Positions 53,413 to 61,207 of a DNA stretch of 64,000 nt are shown here, piece after piece. The notes beneath the pieces were generated by a model that had not been told where the DNA came from, searched no databases, and saw only the letters and a program-made list of their open reading frames with translations. A program made the translations under genes and the position numbers. This stretch comes from CAVXGU01 sp963761615 (GTDB lineage: Bacteria > Acidobacteriota > Vicinamibacteria > Vicinamibacterales > CAVVIG01), in NCBI GenBank assembly GCA_963761615.1, contig CAVXGU010000004.1, forward strand, positions 124,001-188,000. Reading direction: 5' to 3'. Numbering within the stretch: the first letter of the stretch is position 1; every line of letters begins with the position of its first letter.

Positions 53413-53999
53413 ACACTAATATTTGAACACATGCCATCCTTCAGAGCACATTCCAGCTCGAGAGGTCGCCGTCGAGGATGAGCCTGGCCCGGTGCTCGCC
53501 GGCGTCAACGCTCTGCGCTGCGCTTCGACCCGACAGGCGGGCTTCGGCGTTGACCCCGGCTCCGCGCCGGACGCTCAGGCCCTTATCGACGGCGCGGGTC
53601 TGGCTCTGCTCCGCCTCCAGTGGCTACCCCCATTCGACGTCCGGCGACCCTCACACTGCAGGGTCGCGCGGCCCGAGGGTGACGCGGCTGGTTTGACCCG
53701 CCGCGTCAGCGATGCGTCGGAAGCCGCGCGGCGTCAGTGAAGCGCTGCTTCGCAGCGGCTGTAGGGTGACACGTCACCCCCTGCGGGGTTACTCGCGGGT
53801 AACGCGGCGGAATCTCCTGTCAACTCATAGAAGGCGTGAAAGTTCAGCCGCGAAAGCGAAAGGTGCGGTTCCTCTGGAGGACTCTCAGAGGACTCGCGGC
53901 GAACTCGATGATTCCAGAGCCCTTGGCCACGACACCGATGACGCTTCCGAGGTGACGCGACTTTCGCCATGCCCGAGCCGGGCAGCGTGGTGCATGTCG
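53413..53999. other. Gene-poor stretch with three adjacent hairpins
   Basis: No ORF here has convincing protein character. At 53765-53804 three short hairpins follow one another: GGGTGAC-AC-GTCACCC, CCCC-TGC-GGGG and GTTAC-TCGCGG-GTAAC. The rest appears to be remnant sequence between the AbiEi promoter and the XRE gene. Confidence 0.5.
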
Positions 54000-54686
54000 T
54001 CACGAGGCATACGCGAGGTGTTCTGGACGCAGGTCCGTCAGCAGGTTCCAGTGTTCGGCCATCGGCGGTCGACGCGTGCGCAGCCAGCGCCGTTCTGCCT
54101 GCGTCATCGACTCGCGGCAGAGCGTATCTTCGCGCACGAGTCGCGAGGGCTCGAGCCGTGCCTCAACCTGGCTCAGAGCTTTCACCGCCAGCTCATCTTG
54201 GTGGCGATCCGCGACGGCTCTGGCGAGTGCGACCACGAACCCAAGCCGGTTCTGCAGGTCGTGCAGCTTGGCCTGCGGGAGCAGCCATTCCCAGTTCAGA
54301 TCTGGATGCTGCCAGACCACCCAAGGCAACCCCTCGGCCAGCCGCACCTCCAGGTCCGAAGCACTGAGTGCGGTCAGCAGCAACTGGGCCGGATTGGTGC
54401 GGCGCCCCGACTTGAGGTACGCGAATCCTGGATAGCCAAGCGCAGCCAGGGCCTTTGCGAGGTCGTCCGGGTCCGGAGTCTTGACCGTCAATCGGGACTC
54501 AACAGGCAGGGCAGTCGCGGGCACGTCGAATTCCCGCTGGGCCTTTCGCGCCAGAGGATGGGACAGAGGCCGCCGGCCGCTCTCGAGCAGGGAGAAATAC
54601 GTCTGGGACACCCCCAGGCGTCTCGCCGCCTGAGCCTGAGTCCAGCCCTTCCTCCGCCGTCCTTCGCGTAGCCAGGAATCACTCAT
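54000..54686 (-). CDS. XRE-family transcriptional regulator
   Basis: A 228-residue protein starting MSDSWLREGRRRKGWTQAQAARRLGVSQTYFSLLESGRRPL, a clear Cro/C1-type helix-turn-helix in the first 60 residues. The remaining 170 residues (VKTPDPDDLAKALAALGYPGFAYLKSGRR and onward) form an unknown C-terminal domain with hydrophobic helices but no enzymatic motif. The gene starts 22 bases from a perfect palindrome. It probably represses itself; its other targets are not visible. The size suggests a regulator with a sensor or dimerisation domain. Confidence 0.82.
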   Translation of the reverse strand: MSDSWLREGRRRKGWTQAQAARRLGVSQTYFSLLESGRRPLSHPLARKAQREFDVPATALPVESRLTVKTPDPDDLAKALAALGYPGFAYLKSGRRTNPAQLLLTALSASDLEVRLAEGLPWVVWQHPDLNWEWLLPQAKLHDLQNRLGFVVALARAVADRHQDELAVKALSQVEARLEPSRLVREDTLCRESMTQAERRWLRTRRPPMAEHWNLLTDLRPEHLAYAS

Positions 54687-54707
54687 CTTGATGTGGTCGT
54701 CAAGGAT

Positions 54708-54725
54708 ATTACATCACGATGTAAT
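54708..54725 (-). promoter_or_regulatory. Operator overlapping the XRE promoter
   Basis: ATTACATC-AC-GATGTAAT, 8-bp perfect arms with a 2-base centre. A -10-like TAATAT overlaps it at 54706-54711 (minus strand). Likely the autoregulatory site of the adjacent XRE protein. Confidence 0.6.
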
Positions 54726-54728
54726 AGC

Positions 54729-55073
54729 CAGACGGCCTTTCGGCTCCGGCGCTCCGGCCGACACCGTCTCTGCTACCATCCACCCTGATGGCGGCCCCAG
54801 TTGATCCCGTGCGCCGAGCCCTGCTGTCGCGCGATACCGACGCGGACATCGAGGCCCGACAGAATCGAGACCTGGCGCCGGATGTCATCGATCGAGAAAG
54901 CGGAGTTGATCAACAATGCCAGTCGGGCCGTTCGCGACCTGGCCATCGCCGGCCTGCGGGAGCGCTATCCGCAGGCGTCCGAACGCGAGCTGGTGGCCCG
55001 CTACGCGGCCGTGACCCTGGGCAGAGAACTGGCCCGCCGCGCATATCCCGAACTGGATCGTCTCGAGCCCTGA
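54729..55073. repeat. Duplicated orf94 module, copy 1
   Basis: Nearly the same sequence as 56172-56519, starting CGGCCTTTCGGCTCCGGCG upstream of orf94 and running to its end. Upstream, TACCAT (54774-54779) would be a -10 box 8 bases before the ATG. Copies differ by point changes and an indel. Confidence 0.75.
54788..55073 (+). pseudogene. orf94 copy 1, frameshifted by one base
   Basis: Start MAAPVDPVRRALLSRDTDADIEARQ, then a one-base insertion near 54862-54865 (CGACAGAATCGAGACC versus CGGCAGATCGAGACC in copy 2), after which the correct reading continues ETWRRMSSIEKAELINNASRAVRDLAIAGLRERYPQASERE to the end. Copy 2 at 56235 is intact (94 residues). The protein family is unnamed to me. In copy 2 it overlaps a nucleotidyltransferase gene, which suggests a toxin-antitoxin pair. 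Confidence 0.65.
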
Positions 55074-55104
55074 CCCGCCCGGCACCCTTCAGCGAGCCGG
55101 CCGC

Positions 55105-55126
55105 AAAGGGTCACTTCTGACCCTTT
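55105..55126. repeat. Stable hairpin AAAGGGTCA/TGACCCTTT
   Basis: 9-bp perfect arms with loop CTTC, followed by partial copies of TGACCCT in the next 40 bases. It sits in the 55074-55203 gap, which otherwise shows no gene. Confidence 0.6.
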
Positions 55127-55202
55127 GAGCTGACCCTCGGGTTCAGAACTGACCCTTTCGAGCAGGCTCTCGGACGAAATCCTTAGCATTCTGCGAATTC
55201 GT

Positions 55203-55386
55203 GGGTTGTCCCGCCTTTTGCCATAGCTGGCCGCGAGGCAATCCCGATGCTCACACCTGAAGCGACCTTCGAGCGGCACTACTCGGTCGACGAGCTGGCC
55301 GAGCTCTGGGGGATGAGCGGCGACTTCGTCCGTCGCCTCTTCCTCCACGAGCCCGGCGTCGTCATCTTCCACCACCATCGACCGGG
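55203..55386. repeat. Duplicated HTH module, copy 1
   Basis: Homologous to 56799-56983. Both start with GGTTGTCCCGC, run through a short gene start (MLTPEA.FERHYSVDELAELWGM) and diverge at the end of FHHHRP. The recurring left boundary suggests that both copies were placed by recombination. Confidence 0.65.
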
Positions 55387-55789
55387 CCGGCGGGTCTATG
55401 CGAGCAAGAACCTGGAGCGGATGCGGGCGTTCTTCCGGTTCTGCGAGCAGGCCAGGTGGGTCGATCGCGATCCCGCCGCGAGCGTGAAGGCGCCGAAGGT
55501 CAAGCGCACGCCGACGCTGCCGTTCTCCGCCGAGGAGATGAAGCGGATTCTCGACGCGTGCGACCAGTATCCCGGCAATGCCGATCGCATGAAGGCCTTC
55601 GTGCTCACCATGCGCCACTCGGGGCTGCGCATCGGCGACACCATCGCGCTGAAGGAGCAGATGCGTGTGATCGCCGTCGAGGAGCGCGATCACGTGTCCG
55701 GCCGTTTGCTCTGCGAGATCTGGGAAGTCACGGCTGACGAGTGGCGGGCGAGACGTCAGGCGGCGGCGTCCAGGAGGGGTTCTGCATGA
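55247..55789 (+). CDS. Chimeric ORF: HTH domain, internal recombinase fragment and C-terminal piece
   Basis: 180 residues in one open frame. Residues 1-50 (MLTPEATFERHYSVDELAELWGM...FHHHRPGRRVY) are the MerR/excisionase-like HTH unit of the 56851 gene. Residues 53-136 (SKNLERMRAFFRFCEQARWVDRDPAASVKAPK through HSGLRIGDTIALK) match residues 71-154 of the 49330 recombinase almost exactly. Residues 139-180 (MRVIAVEERDHVSGRLLCEIWEVTADEW) are from another source. The fragment keeps the first catalytic arginine region, but no histidine or tyrosine. So it cannot recombine DNA; DNA binding is possible. The frame is kept at both junctions. Confidence 0.7.
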   Translation: MLTPEATFERHYSVDELAELWGMSGDFVRRLFLHEPGVVIFHHHRPGRRVYASKNLERMRAFFRFCEQARWVDRDPAASVKAPKVKRTPTLPFSAEEMKRILDACDQYPGNADRMKAFVLTMRHSGLRIGDTIALKEQMRVIAVEERDHVSGRLLCEIWEVTADEWRARRQAAASRRGSA

Positions 55790-56114
55790 TCATCCAGGTG
55801 TTCGTGCAGAACGAAGCCGGCTCGCGGCTGAAGAACACTCATGACGAGAAGACTTTTGTCTACAAAGAGCGCCGACTCGTCTCGCACGCCTGTCTTCCCG
55901 TACGGCTTTGTCACCGACGCCGACGCCGGCGATGGATGCAACGTCGACTACTTCGTTATCACGGCCCGAGGAGATCACCGACGCCGTGGAGCGCGCACTT
56001 GTCGAACACGTGCAGCAATGCTTCAGCCACGCGGAGGGCAAGCGGATGAAGGTGGGTTGCTTCCTGAACGCCCGGGCTGCCGAAGCCCACATCGTTTCTC
56101 ACGCCGAGACATAG
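55786..56114 (+). pseudogene. Remnant of an inorganic-pyrophosphatase-like gene
   Basis: Reads MIIQVFVQNEAGSRLKNTHDEKTFVYKERR, then shifts to FPYGFVTDADAGDGCNVDYFVIT and again to EEITDAVERALVEHVQQCFSHAEGKRMKVGCFLNARAAEAH. These pieces together resemble a soluble pyrophosphatase with part of the middle missing. Two +1 shifts and an internal deletion leave it without function. The symbol ppa is avoided because the active-site acidic residues are lost. It overlaps the end of the chimeric ORF. Confidence 0.55.
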
Positions 56115-56171
56115 CCCGATAGGAGTTGCATGCCAAGGAGCAGACCTTGGGCCCTTGTCGAGCGCTGAGGC

Positions 56172-56519
56172 GTCAGAGGCGGCCTTTCGGCTCCGGCGCT
56201 CCGGGCGACACCGCCTCTGCTACCATCGACCCTCATGGTGGCCCCAGTCGATCCCGTCCGCCGGGCGCTGTTGTCGCGCGATACCGACCCGGACATAGAG
56301 GCGCGGCAGATCGAGACCTGGCGCCGGATGTCGTCTATCGAAATCGCGGAGCTGGTTGCCGGCGCGAGCCGCGCTGTCCGGGACCTGGCGCTGGCCGGAC
56401 TACGAGCGCGTCATCCTCAAGCGTCCGAACGCGAGCTGGTCGCCCGCTACGCGGCCCTCACGCTCGGCAGAGACCTGGCCCGGTGCGCGTATCCCGAGCT
56501 GGACCACCTCGACCCGTGA
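56172..56519. repeat. Duplicated orf94 module, copy 2
   Basis: Second copy of the 54729-55073 block, intact. Divergence is small compared with the neighbouring unrelated sequence. The shared upstream stretch CGGCCTTTCGGCTCCGGCG includes a putative promoter (TACCAT 8 bases from the start). Confidence 0.75.
56235..56519 (+). CDS. orf94 copy 2, putative antitoxin-type small protein
   Basis: A 94-residue protein: VAPVDPVRRALLSRDTDPDIEARQIETWRRMSSIEIAELVAGASRAVRDLALAGLRARHPQ and a C-terminus RCAYPELDHLDP. It appears helical, with no DNA-binding signature. It overlaps a truncated nucleotidyltransferase gene by 4 bases (GTGA), the layout of a toxin-antitoxin or MNT/HEPN-like pair. The duplicate at 54788 lacks such a partner. 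No named family recognised. Confidence 0.7.
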   Translation: MVAPVDPVRRALLSRDTDPDIEARQIETWRRMSSIEIAELVAGASRAVRDLALAGLRARHPQASERELVARYAALTLGRDLARCAYPELDHLDP

Positions 56520-56920
56520 CCAATCTCCTGGACGTCGTGGCGCGCGTGGTCGCGGCCCTCGACCACGCCGGTGTGCTTTACAGCGTCGGAGGCTCCCTGG
56601 CCAGCTCTGTCACAGGGGAGCCCCGAGCATCGCTTGACGCCGACATCCTCGTCGGCATGATGGACGCGCACGTGGGCCCCTTCCTGGCGGCCCTCGGTGA
56701 TCGCTTCTACGCCGACCCCGACGCCCTGCGGCGCGCCGTCGCCAGTCGGACCTCCACCAATCTCATCGACCAGACCTCCGGCATCAAGGTGGACCTGTTC
56801 GTTGCCGGTTGTCCCGCTTTTTGCCATAGCCCGGCGGCGAGGCAATCCCCATGCTCACACCCGAAGCGGCCTTCGAGCGGCACTACTCGGTCGACGAACT
56901 GGCCGAGCTCTGGGGGATGA
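56516..56920 (+). CDS. Truncated AbiEii-like nucleotidyltransferase
   Basis: 134 residues. About the first 95 (TNLLDVVARVVAALDHAGVLYSVGGSLASSVTGEPRASLDADILVGMM and TSGIKVDLFVAG) match the N-terminal nucleotidyltransferase region (G-GS, D-D pattern). The rest (CPAFCHSPAARQSPC) comes from reading into the HTH module in the wrong frame. The C-terminal half is lost, so the enzyme is probably dead. It partners orf94 copy 2. Confidence 0.6.
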   Translation: MTNLLDVVARVVAALDHAGVLYSVGGSLASSVTGEPRASLDADILVGMMDAHVGPFLAALGDRFYADPDALRRAVASRTSTNLIDQTSGIKVDLFVAGCPAFCHSPAARQSPCSHPKRPSSGTTRSTNWPSSGG

Positions 56921-56983
56921 GCGGCGACTTCGTCCGCCGCCTCTTCCTCCACGAACCCGGCGTTGTCATCTTCCACCACCATC
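56799..56983. repeat. Duplicated HTH module, copy 2
   Basis: Second copy of 55203-55386, inserted directly after the truncated nucleotidyltransferase at GGTTGTCCCGC. The two copies differ at about a dozen positions. Confidence 0.6.
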
Positions 56984-57063
56984 GGCCGGCACGAGCCCAT
57001 CGCGACTACCGCCGCGGGGCTGGACTGAACGAGCGTGATCGGTGCGTCAGCGAGCTGCGATAG
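56851..57063 (+). CDS. Small HTH (excisionase/MerR-like) protein
   Basis: A 70-residue protein starting MLTPEAAFERHYSVDELAELWGMSGDFVRRLFLHEPGVVIFHHHR. The pattern SVDELAELWGMSGDFVRRLF is a helix-turn-helix of the excisionase/AlpA-MerR class. Its C-terminal 15 residues (ARAHRDYRRGAGLNERDRC) differ from the expected RRVYRTL-type end, so it may have been altered by the recombination that made the module boundary. It could act in excision control, consistent with the nearby recombinase. Confidence 0.6.
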   Translation: MLTPEAAFERHYSVDELAELWGMSGDFVRRLFLHEPGVVIFHHHRPARAHRDYRRGAGLNERDRCVSELR

Positions 57064-57355
57064 ATCGCCTCACTCCGGATCGTCCCTCCCGGGGACGCCT
57101 GTCGGCGATTATCGATCCCCAGCGGTTCAAACAGGCCTCGCTAGCCTGACTTGCGCGGCGGACGCTTCAGCGGAGGTTTCGGCTGAGGCGGTCGGCCGCG
57201 AACGATGTGCAGCGGCTGACGCGGCGGGGAGGGACGTCGAGGCACTCTGACATTCTCGCACTACGAGCGGTTGACAGCCCCCGCCGACGGCCTCACCCTA
57301 TGGCCCGGTGGATCTCGAACCGCTCGCCTCGTCCGAATGCGAGGAGGACGCCCCG
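57064..57355. other. Short gene-poor gap
   Basis: No ORF with protein character. On the minus strand a short Pro/Arg-rich tail (RPPQPKPPLKRPPRKSG) ending in a stop near 57146 hints at a lost gene end. Confidence 0.35.
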
Positions 57356-57664
57356 ATGAGCTGGTACCGCTACGTCGAGTGTTTTGTCGCTGGACTGTTC
57401 CTGGCGAACTTCGTTCCGCACTTCGTGCAAGGGATCAGCGGCGAGCGATTCCCGTCGCCCTTCGCGAAGCCGCCCGGTCAAGGGCTGTCGTCGCCGACTG
57501 TCAACGTCGTGTGGGGCCTCTTCAATCTCATCGTTGGCACCGTTCTATTTCGAGCCGGGCGGGCTTGGGGCGGTGGCACATGGGCGCTGGCGGTGTTCCT
57601 CGCCGGCATCGCGACCATCAGCATCCCATTGAGCGCGCACTTCGCCCACAAGGACAAGAAGTAA
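57356..57664 (+). CDS. Small integral membrane protein, 102 residues
   Basis: Starts MSWYRYVECFVAGLFLANFVPHFVQGISGERFPSPFAKPPG, with three hydrophobic segments (about 8-27, 50-66, 74-92). A strong GAGGAGG site is 9 bases upstream, so ATG 57356 is favoured over a longer frame. It ends HFAHKDKK (basic cytoplasmic tail). No family is recognised; an unknown membrane role is all that can be said. It marks the return to ordinary chromosomal content. Confidence 0.72.
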   Translation: MSWYRYVECFVAGLFLANFVPHFVQGISGERFPSPFAKPPGQGLSSPTVNVVWGLFNLIVGTVLFRAGRAWGGGTWALAVFLAGIATISIPLSAHFAHKDKK

Positions 57665-57831
57665 CGTCAGAGTCGTCTCGCCTCAGGGCCGCTGTTGGCG
57701 TTTCCCGACGCCGCGCGGCGACGCCACAAGGGAACGAACCCGTAAACGCCTCCTTCGCGCATTAGGTATCGGGATTGGTATTGGAGACCGGAGAACGTCC
57801 CCATCGTCGCCATCGATGCTAGGCTGAAGGC

Positions 57832-58446
57832 ATGTCGCATCCGTCGTGGAACGACCGCTACGCTTCGGAAGAGCCGCTGCCCTGGGACACCGGGAAGCCC
57901 GATCCGATGCTGGTCGAGTTCGTCGAGTCGCACGCGGTCGCGCCCGGACGCGCGCTGGAGGTCGGCTGCGGTACCGGCACCAACGCGATCTACCTGGCGC
58001 AGCATGGTTTCGAAGTCGTGGGTGTCGACATCTCGCCGCTCGCCGTCGACAAGGCGCGCGACAAGGCGCACGGGCAGTGCCGCTTCGAGACCATCGACTT
58101 CCTCAGCGAGGGGCCGCCAGGCGGGCCGTTCCAGTTCGTGTTCGACCGCGGCTGCTTTCATACGTTCGACGAGCCTCACGAGCGCACGCGGTTCGCGCAG
58201 CACGTCGCGGCCGGACTCGTCGACGGCGGCACGTGGCTGAGCCTGATCGGCAGCACCGAAGGTCCGCCGCGGGAATTCGGCCCTCCGCGACGGAGTGCGA
58301 GAGAGGTCATGGACGCGATCGAGCCGTTCTTGGAGATCCTGCAGTTTCGCTCCGGCGAATTCGGCGTCTGCGGGGAGCAGCTGAACGCCTGGGTCTGTCT
58401 GTCGCGCAAGCGCACCATTCCGGCACAACCGTCGACCCGTCGTTGA
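57832..58446 (+). CDS. SAM-dependent methyltransferase (TPMT/thiopurine-like class I)
   Basis: A 204-residue enzyme: WNDRYASEEPLPWDTGKPDPMLVEF, the SAM motif ALEVGCGTGTNAIYLAQHGFEVVGVDISPLAVDKARDKA, and FQFVFDRGCFHTF (post-motif II). These match the class I family that includes thiopurine- and tellurite-type methyltransferases. The acceptor is unknown. No operon partners are seen. The stop is about 60 bases from the convergent membrane gene. Confidence 0.85.
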   Translation: MSHPSWNDRYASEEPLPWDTGKPDPMLVEFVESHAVAPGRALEVGCGTGTNAIYLAQHGFEVVGVDISPLAVDKARDKAHGQCRFETIDFLSEGPPGGPFQFVFDRGCFHTFDEPHERTRFAQHVAAGLVDGGTWLSLIGSTEGPPREFGPPRRSAREVMDAIEPFLEILQFRSGEFGVCGEQLNAWVCLSRKRTIPAQPSTRR

Positions 58447-58509
58447 TCCATCACATCGCGCTCGTCGGTCTGAGGTGGGGTCGATGGGAAGACGTCGGCG
58501 TCGATCGTT

Positions 58510-60685
58510 CTACGCCGTCGGCCTTCGCCCGGCAGCGAGGGCTGCACTCGATCCCGACGTGACCCCGTCGACGGGTGTCGGTGACGCCTGAACGTACGCA
58601 CGGCACAGCAGGAGCGTGGCCAGCCCCATCATGTAGTGCGCGACGATGATGTGGCGCGGATAGTACACGGCGACCTGGTAGAAGAGGTGCGGGGCGAGAT
58701 AGGCGGCCGGTGCCACGGCGATGAGCGCGAGCGGAACGTCGAGACGCCGGCGGAGCGCACAGATCGCCGTCATGCCGACCCAGCCGATCTGGAGGCCGTA
58801 GAACGCGGCAGGCACCAGGGACGTCGGGTCGTTCAGGCGGCGCCACGCGAACATCCCGCGCAGCTGGTCGACGACGGCGGCGCGGACGTGGGGATCCCAG
58901 AGCGCGGCGGCGACTCGCCCGGGCGGCAGCACGAGGTTCTGCGGGATGTCGGTGCTCGTCGTGAAGAAGACGAACTTGCCCCCGTAGTAGAGATTGTGCG
59001 CGAGCGGCAGCAGGAGGATGGCGCCGAACAGCGCCACCGCCTCGCCCAGGAGACGGCGATCGTGCCGCATCCTGAACAGGAACGCGCAGAAGACGACGAG
59101 GGCTCCCGGCAGCTGATTGGCGCGCGTGATGGCGCTGAGCGCGAGGAGTCCGGCCGCCGCCAGCGCCGGCAGCCGCGAGTCGGACACCGGCAAGAGCGGC
59201 ACGGCCAGCAAGAGCATGATCCACGTCGGGTACTCGGACGCTCCCGCCTGCACGAACAGGGTCGCGCCGCCGCGGGAGAGCGACAGCATCAGCATGAGCA
59301 CCCCGATGACCGTGCCCACCTGGAGCGACAGCCGCGAGCGCGGCAGACTCAGTCTCCGGAGACTCCAGAGGACAGCCAGGAGCAGGGCCGCCAGGGCGGT
59401 CACGACCAGGAGCAGATCGCCGTCGCCCAGAAGGAAGTGCTCCAGGAACCGGATGTACCGGAAGAGCGGCTGATAGTAGAAGACCGGCGCGCCTCCCAGA
59501 AGCGAGCGGTCCTCCAGGATCGAGCGCGCCAGCGACTCGTAGGTGAGCCAGTCGCTGCCGGCGCCGCGAAGTACCACGGCCTGCACCCCGCCGTACGCCT
59601 CGAACCACACGGCGAATGCCAGCGCGACCGATCCGAAGAACAGCGCGGCGGCGCTCTGGACGCTCCGGCGCTCGAGCGCCAGGGGAAGCCAGAGTACCGA
59701 GGACGACGAGGGCGGCAGACGTCTCGACGCGCAGAATCGCCGGCGCCAGGGCCACAAAGCACGCGGCCGGCACGAGCCAGCTCGTGTCCTCGAGGAGCAG
59801 GACCCCGTAGAACCAGGCGAGCGAGCCGAGCAGGACGCCAACGATCGCATCGGCCGCCCACCCGGCGGTTCTCCAGGGCCAGGTCGCCGCGGCCGAGGAG
59901 GGGAAGGTCACCGGGGCCGGCTGGCCGCGGTCGTCCTGAAACGCGACGTGCAAGGCCGCGTACGGGCCCCCATCCGGCTGTCCGACCAGCGACCCATCGT
60001 CGAACGTGTAGGTGACGAGCACGCGATGGCGTCCGGCCGGCACCTCGAGCGTCGCGTGCCCGGCGGCCGCGTACTGCGGCGGCAGGCGGACCGTACGGTC
60101 GCCGACGATGACGTTTCCTTCGCCGACGTACTCGATCGAGGCGATGCGCGCGCCGGGCGCGTCGAGCCATCCGGACCAGCGCGCGAGGAACGGCAGCCGG
60201 CTCCGCACGCGGTTGCCTTCGGCCGGCGGGATGTTGAACCGGTTGGAATTGAAGAACGTCAGGTTCCACGTGTCCGGATCGAAGTCGATCGCGGGATCGA
60301 TCCGGGTGACGCCGAGCCGCTCGAATGGATTCTCGTACGACAGTTCGCATCCCCGGCCCACCGCGGCAGCCGGGATGCCGGACCGGTAGCAGGCAGGCAG
60401 GCCGCGGTAGTCGCCGGACCAGAAGAGGGCGACCTTCAGCGCGAGCGCCACTGTCGCGCCGAGATAGAGCCCACGGACGGTCCAGCCATCGGCCCCGCCC
60501 AGGAACACTCCGAATCGCTGCCGGAGTCCGCGGTGAAGCACCAGCGGGACGAGCGCGATGCCGAACAGGTATTCGGCAGGTCGGCTGAGCGGCACCCCGG
60601 AGAAGATCTCGTAGTTCGCTGCGGGGAACAGCAGAACCGCCGCGTAGATGCCGATGGCGAGGGCGCCGCGATGGGTGGTCTTCAC
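58510..60685 (-). CDS. Large membrane glycosyltransferase-like protein (apparent 1-base frameshift)
   Basis: About 724 residues with many membrane helices. The first half (GTG start) has TTHRGALAIGIYAAVLLFPAANYEIFSG and a lumenal-type region with VIVGDRTVRLPPQYAAAGHATLEVPAGRHRVLVTYTF. The frame then shifts at about 59697-59701 (one extra base) and continues with LALERRSVQSAAALFFGSVALAFAVWF and a series of TM segments to the stop. It resembles GT-C-type dolichyl-phosphate-mannose-like or ArnT-type membrane transferases only in general form. The active-site Asp cannot be named. A -10-like TACAAT lies at 60749-60754. Confidence 0.65.
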
Positions 60686-60838
60686 GTCCGGATATGGACT
60701 GGGCCGGCTCGCGCGGGATTACGCTGGCTGCCTTCGCACTCGGCGCGATTGTAGCGCGGACGATGCGCCGATTCCGGAGGCGTCCGGCACGACCGGGCTG
60801 CCGAGAACGTCAGGCCCGGCGGGGCGGACGGCGCGAGG

Positions 60839-60888
60839 TTGACAATCCGTAACCTGATGGTTACTCTACTTCGTAACCATATGGTTAC
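60839..60888 (+). promoter_or_regulatory. ArsR-type promoter with two palindromic operators
   Basis: TTGACA at 60839-60844 with TACTCT at 60862-60867 (17-base spacing) forms a promoter. Palindrome 1, GTAACCTGATGGTTAC (60849-60864), overlaps it. Palindrome 2, GTAACCATATGGTTAC (60873-60888), is perfect and includes the start codon. Centres are 24 bases apart. Likely the operators of the ArsR protein they precede. Confidence 0.75.
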
Positions 60889-61207
60889 GGGATCCGCCCG
60901 CGACGACGTGCTCTTTCGCGCGATCGCCGATCCGACGCGGCGCGAAATCCTGCGTCTGCTGCGCGGAGGCGAGCGCAGCGTCGGCGACATCGCGTCGAAC
61001 TTCAAACAGAGCCGGCCCGCCATCTCCAAGCACCTGCGTTTGCTGCGATCGGCGGGCCTGGTCGTCACCCGCGAGCGCGGCACGACCCGCCTCTGCGAGC
61101 TGAACGCAAGACCGCTCGCCGTCGTGGACGACTGGCTTCGCGACTACGAGAAGCTGTGGACGGCGTCCCTGCGCAACTTGAAGCGACACATCGAGGATCA
61201 TTCATGA
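60881..61207 (+). CDS. ArsR-family transcriptional regulator
   Basis: A 108-residue winged-helix repressor: VLFRAIADPTRREILRLLRGGERSVGDIASNF...SRPAISKHLRLLRSAGLVVTRERGTTRLCELN, then WLRDYEKLW at the end. No cysteine cluster for arsenic or other metals is present, so it is of the SdpR-type subgroup usually paired with SRPBCC proteins. ATG 60881 lies inside the second operator; ATG 60857 is an alternative. The stop overlaps the SRPBCC gene (ATGA). Confidence 0.9.
   Translation: MVTGSARDDVLFRAIADPTRREILRLLRGGERSVGDIASNFKQSRPAISKHLRLLRSAGLVVTRERGTTRLCELNARPLAVVDDWLRDYEKLWTASLRNLKRHIEDHS

Larger units (their letters stand above)
49305..57063. mobile_element. Putative tRNA-Ser-associated genomic island
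   Basis: From the recombinase through the second HTH copy the content is accessory: recombinase, toxin-like genes, regulator, duplicates, chimeras and broken genes. AT content is locally higher and small-gene density is higher. The right boundary is uncertain; I did not find a duplicate of the tRNA 3' end (GGTTCGAATCCCACCCTC) downstream. It may be a degraded element or an integration hot spot with several successive arrivals. Confidence 0.5.

Noticed and set aside
53423..53740. Short plus-strand ORF in the island gap
   Set aside because: No ribosome site, no motif and broken composition; considered remnant DNA.
57035..57250. Short plus-strand ORF after the second HTH copy
   Set aside because: Composition is atypical, no start signal and no recognisable motif; treated as non-coding gap.
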